Shown here one piece after another: positions 59,163 through 64,000 of a DNA stretch of 64,000 nt. A program made the position numbers and the translations under genes. The notes below the pieces were generated by a model. It was not told where the DNA came from and did no database searches. It was given only the letters and a program-made list of their open reading frames with translations. The first letter of the stretch is position 1; each line of letters opens with the position of its first letter. The DNA is from Ferrovibrio sp036381655. Its GTDB lineage: Bacteria; Pseudomonadota; Alphaproteobacteria; Ferrovibrionales; Ferrovibrionaceae. The stretch covers positions 29,353-93,352 of the forward strand of contig NZ_DASVCJ010000020.1 of NCBI RefSeq assembly GCF_036381655.1. The letters are read 5' to 3'.

Positions 59163-59375
59163 GGAATACCCTTGTTGCGCGCGTTCATAGCAACCCGCAT
59201 GGCGCGATGAAAGGCACAGGCGGAAGGCCGGGGAAGCCTCCCCTGGTTGCACCGGGATATCGACTCGCTCGAATCCGGACACGTTAATGCTTTTGTAGAT
59301 GCTTTTCGCCCCGAAACGGCTTCAACTGGGCATCGGCGGGTCGCTTCGGATCCGCAGGCGGTGGGAGCCTTCACA
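59163..59375. other. Divergent promoter region of uup and the chemoreceptor
   Basis: About 210 bases without a gene. ATGCTTTT occurs twice (59287, 59301). An open frame from 59247 runs into the chemoreceptor but has no ribosome site. Promoters for both genes are expected here but cannot be placed with confidence. Confidence 0.4.
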
Positions 59376-61454
59376 ATGTACAAGAGCAGGAAGCGCCTGG
59401 CCTGGCGGCTCTGGGCCATTCTGGCTGTCGCGATGGTGGGCCTGGTGCTGGTGGGCGCGCAGGGCCTCAACCGCCTGTACGGCTCAATGATGGCCGACCG
59501 CCAGGTCAAGACCCGCAACGTGGTCGAGATCGCCTACGGGATCGCCGAGCATTACCACAAGCGCGCCCAGGCCGGCGAATTGAGCGACGCCGATGCCAAA
59601 CGCCTGGCCCTGGCCGAGATGGAGACGCTGCGCTACGAGGGCCAGGAATATTTCTGGGTGAACGACATGACCCCGGTCATGATCATGCATCCCTTCGCCA
59701 AGCAGCTTCTCGGCAAGAATCTCTCCGAGATGAAAGATCCGAACGGCAAGCGGCTGTTCGTCGACTTCGTCACGATGGTGAAGCGCCAGGGCGCCGGCTT
59801 TGTCGACTATCTCTGGCCCAAGCCCGGTTTCGACAAGCCGGTACCGAAGGTCTCCTACGTGAAAGGCTTCATGCCCTGGGGCTGGGTGATCGGCTCGGGC
59901 ATCTATCTGGATGACGTCGCCGCCAATTTCCGGCGCGAACTGGCGGTCAGCGGCGGCATCGCGCTCGTAATCGCGGTCATCGTGCTCGGCCTGGGCTGGG
60001 TGATCATCCGCGGCATCACGCGGCCGCTCAACACCCTGACCGTCACCCTTGGCCGCCTCGCCGAACGCGACTGGGATGCCGAAATCACCGGCGCCGAACG
60101 CGGCGACGAGATCGGCGACATCGCCCGCGCCGTGGCGGTGCTGCGCGACAGCGGCATGCAGGGCGAGACGCTGCAGCGGCAGGTCGAAGACGAACGCCGC
60201 CGCAACGAGGATGGCCGCACCGCGCAGGAAGCGCTGCTCGATCAGGCCATCGGCCAGATCGTCACCGCCGCGAATAGCGGCAACCTGGCGCAGCGCATCG
60301 ATACCGGCGCCCTGCAAGGCACCATGGCCACCGTGGGCGGCCGCGTGAACGACCTGCTGGAAACCATCGCCGGCGTGATCGCCAATATCAAGCAGGCCGT
60401 CGCCGGCCTGGCCGCCGGCAACCTGCAGGCCCGCATGGCCGGCCGGTATGAGGGCGATTATGCGTTGCTGCAGAGCGACCTGAACGGCATGGCGGACAAG
60501 ATCGCCGACGTGATCCGGCGCATCATCGAAGCCGCCGAAACCCAGAGCAGCACCGCGGCCGAAATCTCGACCGGCAGCCAGGATCTGGCGAGCCGCACCG
60601 AGAGCCAGGCGGCGAGCATCGAGGAAACCGCCGCCTCGATGCACGAGATCACGGCAACGGTGAAGCAGAATGCCGATAACGCCCAGGCCGCCAATCAACT
60701 GGCCATGGCCGCCCGCGATACGGCGGAAAAGGGCGGCAGCGTGGTCAAGGACGCCGTCGCCGCGGTCAGCCGCATCGAGGACAGCGCGCAGAAGATCGCC
60801 GATATCGTCGGCCTGATCGACGAGATCGCCTTCCAGACCAACCTGCTGGCCTTGAATGCTTCCGTCGAGGCCGCCCGCGCCGGCGAGGCCGGCAAGGGCT
60901 TTGCGGTGGTGGCGCAGGAGGTGCGCGCGCTGGCGCAGCGTTCGGCCAATGCCTCGAAGGACATCAAGACGCTGATCAACGAATCGAATGCGCAGGTCAA
61001 GACCGGCGCGGAACTGGTCAATCAGACCGGCGCCTCGCTGACCGAGATCGTCACCGCGATCAAGAAGGTTTCGGACATCGTGGCCGAGATCGCCGCCGCC
61101 AGCCGGGAACAGGCGGGCGGCCTGGAGCAGGTCAACACCGCCGTCGGCTCGATGGACGAGATGACCCAGCGCAACGGCGCCCTGGTCGAGCAGACCTCGG
61201 CCTCGGCGCAGGCCTTGTCGCAGCAGGCCATGGAACTCGCCGACCTCGTCGCTTTCTTCAGAAGCGAGGCCGGCGCAACGGCGAGTGCAGCCGCCGCATC
61301 GCGCGCTCCGGCGGCGAAGCCGGCACTAGCGAAAGCTGCGCCGGCTCCATCGACGCCGGCCTCACCGAAGCCGGGCCCGGCAAAGCCTGCAGCCAGGCCC
61401 GCGGCGGCCCCCAGGCCTGCCGCGGCCGATGACGACGATTGGCAGGAATTCTAG
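59376..61454 (+). CDS. Methyl-accepting chemotaxis protein (Cache)
   Basis: The 692-residue receptor has a membrane segment near residues 10-32, a single-Cache periplasmic domain closely like that of the other receptor (EYFWVNDMTPVMIMHPFAKQL, PWGWVIGSGIYLDDV), a second segment near 205, HAMP and the signalling tip DEIAFQTNLLALNASVEAARAGEAGKGF. It ends with an Ala/Pro-rich linker and DDDDWQEF, which fits the flexible tether and pentapeptide that dock CheR and CheB. ATG 59376 with GTGGGAGCC upstream decides the start. Confidence 0.93.
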   Translation: MYKSRKRLAWRLWAILAVAMVGLVLVGAQGLNRLYGSMMADRQVKTRNVVEIAYGIAEHYHKRAQAGELSDADAKRLALAEMETLRYEGQEYFWVNDMTPVMIMHPFAKQLLGKNLSEMKDPNGKRLFVDFVTMVKRQGAGFVDYLWPKPGFDKPVPKVSYVKGFMPWGWVIGSGIYLDDVAANFRRELAVSGGIALVIAVIVLGLGWVIIRGITRPLNTLTVTLGRLAERDWDAEITGAERGDEIGDIARAVAVLRDSGMQGETLQRQVEDERRRNEDGRTAQEALLDQAIGQIVTAANSGNLAQRIDTGALQGTMATVGGRVNDLLETIAGVIANIKQAVAGLAAGNLQARMAGRYEGDYALLQSDLNGMADKIADVIRRIIEAAETQSSTAAEISTGSQDLASRTESQAASIEETAASMHEITATVKQNADNAQAANQLAMAARDTAEKGGSVVKDAVAAVSRIEDSAQKIADIVGLIDEIAFQTNLLALNASVEAARAGEAGKGFAVVAQEVRALAQRSANASKDIKTLINESNAQVKTGAELVNQTGASLTEIVTAIKKVSDIVAEIAAASREQAGGLEQVNTAVGSMDEMTQRNGALVEQTSASAQALSQQAMELADLVAFFRSEAGATASAAAASRAPAAKPALAKAAPAPSTPASPKPGPAKPAARPAAAPRPAAADDDDWQEF

Positions 61455-61546
61455 CGCCAGCGAAATGACAAGCTGGTGAACGGCTTGCTGGCGACCATGC
61501 TGATCTGATTTGATCAGTGTAGGGAACGCAGCGAGAGGAAACCTCC

Positions 61547-63094
61547 ATGAATGGGGCCGAGAGCCTGGTCCGGAGCCTGCTGGCATCCGGTGTGACCACC
61601 TGTTTTGCCAATCCCGGCACATCGGAAATGCATTTCGTTGCGGCGCTCGACCGCGTGCCGGGGGTGCGCTGCGTGCTCGGCCTGTTCGAGGGCGTGGTGA
61701 CCGGCGCGGCCGACGGCTACTGGCGCATGGCCGACAAGCCCGCAGCCACCTTGCTGCATCTGGGGCCGGGCCTCGCCAATGGCGTCGCCAACCTGCATAA
61801 CGCGCGCAAGGCCAATTCCGGCATCGTCAATGTGATCGGCGAGCACGCTACCTATCATCTGCAGCATGACGCGCCGCTGACCTCGGATATCGCGGGCATC
61901 GCGCGGCCGGTATCGCATTGGATCGGCCGCGCCGAAACGGCAGGCGATGTGGCGCGGCTGGGCGCCGAAGCCGTCGCCGCCGCCATGACCGGCGCCGGCC
62001 AGATCGCCAGCCTGATCCTGCCGGCCGATACCGCCTGGACCGAACCGGCAGAGCCGGCTGCGCCGATTGCAGCGCCGGCGCGGCGGAAAGCCGATGCGGC
62101 GGCGATCGAAGCCGCGGCCACGGCGCTCAAGGCCGCCGGCGGCCATGGCATGCTGATGCTGGGCGGCATCGCCCTGCGCCGGCATGGCCTCGAACTGGCG
62201 GCCAGGATCAGTGCCGCTACCGGCTGCAAGCTGTCGAATTCCGGCTACAGCGCCCGCATGGAGCGCGGCGGCGGATTGCCCGAGGTTGGCCGCGTGCCTT
62301 TCATGGTCGATCAGGCGCTGGCCTATCTGAAGGAGGTGCGCCAGCTCGTCCTGGTCGGCGCCCGCAAGCCGGTGGCCTTCTTCGCCTATCCCGGCAAGCC
62401 GAGCCTGCTGTTGCCGGAAGGCTGCGGCATCGTGCCGGTGGCGACAGTGGATGACGATCTGATCGATGCGCTGGAACGGCTCGCCGATGCCCTCGGCGCT
62501 CCGAAAGCGGCGCCCGCCGCGCCGTCCCTGCCGAAACCGGCTGTCCCCGATGGCGCGCCGGCGCCGGACAAGATCGCCGCCGCGATCGCGGCGCTGCTCC
62601 CGGAAGGCGCCATCGTCGTCGATGAATCGATCACCTCCGGCCGCGGCATCTTCGCCGCCGCTGCGGCTTCGGCGCCGCATGACTGGCTGAACAATATGGG
62701 CGGCTCGATCGGCTACAGCCTGCCGGTCGCGGTCGGCTGCGCCATCGCCCGGCCCGAGCGCAAGGTGGTGGCGCTGACCGGCGATGGCAGCGCCTTCTAT
62801 ACCCTGCAGGCGCTCTGGACCATGGCGCGCGAGAACCTGAACGTCACCATGGTGGTGTTCGCCAACCGCTCCTACGCCATCCTGCGCAACGAACTGGCCA
62901 ATGTCGGCGCGGCCAATCCGGGACCGCGCGCGATCGACATGCTCACGCTCGATCGTCCCGACCCGGACTGGGTGGCGCTGGCCAAGGGCCATGGCGTGCT
63001 GGGCCGGCGGGTCGAGGATATGGGCAGCTTCGCCAAGGCTTTTTCCGCCGCCCTGGCCGAGCATGGGCCACAACTGATAGAGCTTCGCCTGTAG
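61547..63094 (+). CDS. Thiamine-diphosphate enzyme, acetolactate synthase-like
   Basis: The 515-residue protein has the three TPP-enzyme domains: N-terminal Pyr domain with the catalytic Glu in GLFEGVVTGAADGYWRM, a central domain, and a C-terminal TPP-binding domain (GDGSAFYTLQALWTMARENLNVTMVVFANRSY, the GDG-x26-N motif). It is shorter than IlvB and lacks an obvious FAD signature, so it may be a decarboxylase or ligase of another 2-oxo acid. No small regulatory subunit is near. GCGAGAGGAAACCTCC precedes the ATG. Confidence 0.88.
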   Translation: MNGAESLVRSLLASGVTTCFANPGTSEMHFVAALDRVPGVRCVLGLFEGVVTGAADGYWRMADKPAATLLHLGPGLANGVANLHNARKANSGIVNVIGEHATYHLQHDAPLTSDIAGIARPVSHWIGRAETAGDVARLGAEAVAAAMTGAGQIASLILPADTAWTEPAEPAAPIAAPARRKADAAAIEAAATALKAAGGHGMLMLGGIALRRHGLELAARISAATGCKLSNSGYSARMERGGGLPEVGRVPFMVDQALAYLKEVRQLVLVGARKPVAFFAYPGKPSLLLPEGCGIVPVATVDDDLIDALERLADALGAPKAAPAAPSLPKPAVPDGAPAPDKIAAAIAALLPEGAIVVDESITSGRGIFAAAAASAPHDWLNNMGGSIGYSLPVAVGCAIARPERKVVALTGDGSAFYTLQALWTMARENLNVTMVVFANRSYAILRNELANVGAANPGPRAIDMLTLDRPDPDWVALAKGHGVLGRRVEDMGSFAKAFSAALAEHGPQLIELRL

Positions 63095-63359
63095 CAGACC
63101 CCAAAAAGCAGGATCGCAGCTTAAGCCTTGGTAACCGTGGGGCGAATTCAGTTGCAGGCCCGATGCAACTCTGCCTTAATTGAGGCGGTACCCTGAAGCA
63201 GCCGCGATGTTACCGCGGCTGCCGGTCGGACCACCGAAGGGGCCGCAAAACTCGAAATCCCATCCCATCGGGCCAGCGCCGTCCTTGTTACCCGGGACGG
63301 CGTCACGGGCCGAAAGAATTCCGGCCGAGCGATCGACCTCGACAGAAAGTGTGAGCGCC
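63095..63359. other. Intergenic region before cheW
   Basis: About 265 bases without a supportable gene. An open frame from 63180 leads into cheW but lacks a ribosome site. CTTAATTGAGG near 63174 may be part of a promoter. No clear hairpin ends the TPP-enzyme gene. Confidence 0.35.
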
Positions 63360-63866
63360 ATGAGTGTTCCAGCCGCCATGCCGAACGGCAAAGAGGCCCA
63401 GCCCGCCGCGGCAGCCCATGCCAGCCAGGAAGTGCTGACCTTCACGATCGACGATCAATCCTATGGTCTCGATCTGCTGACGGTGCGCGAGATCCGCGCC
63501 TGGACCGATGTCACGCCTCTGCCGAACACGCCGCCCTTCGTGCGCGGGGTGATCAACCTGCGCGGCGCCGTCGTGCCGATCTTCGATCTGCGCGTCCGCC
63601 TCGGCGGCGGCGCCACCCAGCCGACCAGCGCCAACGTGGTGATCGTCGTCGAGATCGGCAGCGAATCCTGCGGCCTGCTGGTCGATACGGTTTCCGACAT
63701 CCTGGCGCTGGATACCGAGGCGCTGCAGCCGGTTCCGTCCACGGCGGGCGACAGCGAGCAATCCTTCGTCAGCGCACTGGCGACCCATGAGGAACGCATG
63801 GTTGCGCTGATCGACGTGAACCGGCTGTTCAATCGCGGCGTACCGGCTCTGCCCGACGCGGCCTAG
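63360..63866 (+). CDS. cheW: Chemotaxis adaptor CheW
   Basis: The 168-residue adaptor couples chemoreceptors to the kinase CheA. It has the CheW fold: VLTFTIDDQSYGLDLLTVREI near residue 25, PNTPPFVRGVINLRGAVVPIFDLRVRLG near 55, and VDTVSDILAL near 105. The ATG at 63360 is preferred to 63180. It ends ...NRGVPALPDAA, so the domain is complete. Its stop codon abuts the insertion sequence, whose first base may supply the G of TAG. Confidence 0.94.
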   Translation: MSVPAAMPNGKEAQPAAAAHASQEVLTFTIDDQSYGLDLLTVREIRAWTDVTPLPNTPPFVRGVINLRGAVVPIFDLRVRLGGGATQPTSANVVIVVEIGSESCGLLVDTVSDILALDTEALQPVPSTAGDSEQSFVSALATHEERMVALIDVNRLFNRGVPALPDAA

Positions 63867-64000
63867 GGTGTGTCGTCAATTATGGGATTCCCAAAGTATT
63901 GAATGAATGATTCATAGGAGGTCGCCTGAAGCGAGGGGGCGACCGATGCGGCGATATGGACTGACCGACCGGCAGTGGGAAGTGATTTCCGGCTTACTGC
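63866..64000 (+). mobile_element. Left end of an IS5-type insertion sequence (partial)
   Basis: Directly after TA of the cheW stop comes GGGTGTGTCGTCAATTATGGG, which resembles the terminal inverted repeat of IS5-group elements (IS427/IS1031 type, TA target). A transposase start follows at 63946. The right end lies outside the window, so the inverted repeat and target duplication cannot be verified. Confidence 0.75.
63946..64000 (+). CDS. IS5-family transposase (N-terminal fragment, cut by window edge)
   Basis: Only the first 18 residues are inside the window: MRRYGLTDRQWEVISGLL. This is the standard start of IS5-family transposases (RYxLTDxQWxxIxxLLP), whose DDE domain would follow. GGGGGCGACCG lies just before the ATG. 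Confidence 0.8.
   Translation, partial: MRRYGLTDRQWEVISGLL

Noticed and set aside
1..64000. tRNA or rRNA genes
   Set aside because: I examined the intergenic gaps for tRNA-like T-arm and acceptor patterns and for rRNA-like blocks and found none.

Overview
The window is uniformly GC-rich, tightly packed chromosomal DNA from a Gram-negative bacterium. Several features point to an alphaproteobacterium, probably of the Rhodospirillales: two candidate EcfG-type general-stress promoters (GGAAC plus a GTT box), a short sRNA with a CCUCCC anti-Shine-Dalgarno stretch, a chemoreceptor with a C-terminal PilZ domain (an arrangement known from Azospirillum), another ending in an acidic xWQEF tail, and a split Atu-like acyl-CoA carboxylase cluster. 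No rRNA, tRNA, CRISPR array or prophage was seen. The only clear mobile element is an IS5-type insertion sequence entering at the right edge.

Layout. 1-3455: two tandem pentapeptide-repeat paralogues and a small PilZ protein. 3527-8347: a type I secretion operon (ABC exporter, adaptor and a nucleoside-hydrolase-like cargo with two cadherin-like repeats). 8575-12387: NUDIX hydrolase, then a dormancy/stress block (phasin-like protein, frameshifted DUF2267 gene, HPF-type ribosome factor, response regulator, Hsp20, 65-aa protein). FNR/FixK-type boxes sit at class-II promoter spacing before three of these genes. 12457-16364: ferric-type ABC importer. 17025-18871: Na/phosphate symporter behind a three-repeat candidate Pho box. 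18924-24436: a DeoR/GlpR-type regulator, a complete ABC importer and a GpdQ-type glycerophosphodiesterase in one operon, with a GlpR-like palindrome at its head. 24623-27303: MFS transporter, cupin, membrane protein and a truncated lipoprotein gene in an AT-richer patch. 27383-34983: acyl-CoA dehydrogenases, biotin-dependent carboxylase and SDR resembling the atu/liu pathways for acyclic terpenes or branched acyl-CoA; a TTGACG-type palindrome pair separates this operon from an SCP2 sterol-carrier gene.

35474-39473: PAS histidine kinase and the Cache-HAMP-MCP-PilZ receptor. 39682-46694: CPA2 antiporter, fabI-aroC, copper-storage-like protein, AhpD-like protein, an intergenic sRNA candidate and a CNNM/CBS membrane protein. 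46920-49538: stress-type genes (unknown 157-aa protein, CsbD) and a divergent WYL regulator/GST pair around a perfect 18-bp palindrome. 50014-52904: quinol nitric oxide reductase with a coupled leader ORF, then a SirB2-like protein. 52905-53925: about 1 kb without an intact gene (frameshifted antitoxin remnant, palindrome, A-tracts phased about every 10 bp). 53926-56663: NMT1/SsuA-type ABC importer. 56772-63866: PAS protein, ABC-F ATPase Uup, second chemoreceptor, thiamine-diphosphate enzyme and CheW, whose stop codon abuts the IS element.

Taken together the genes suggest a motile, metabolically flexible bacterium that scavenges phosphate and phosphodiesters, handles nitric oxide and low oxygen, and degrades branched or terpenoid acyl-CoAs. 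The most notable candidates for undescribed biology are the GlpR-GpdQ-ABC operon, the intergenic sRNA, the anaerobox-linked dormancy block and the type I-secreted nucleosidase-like protein.
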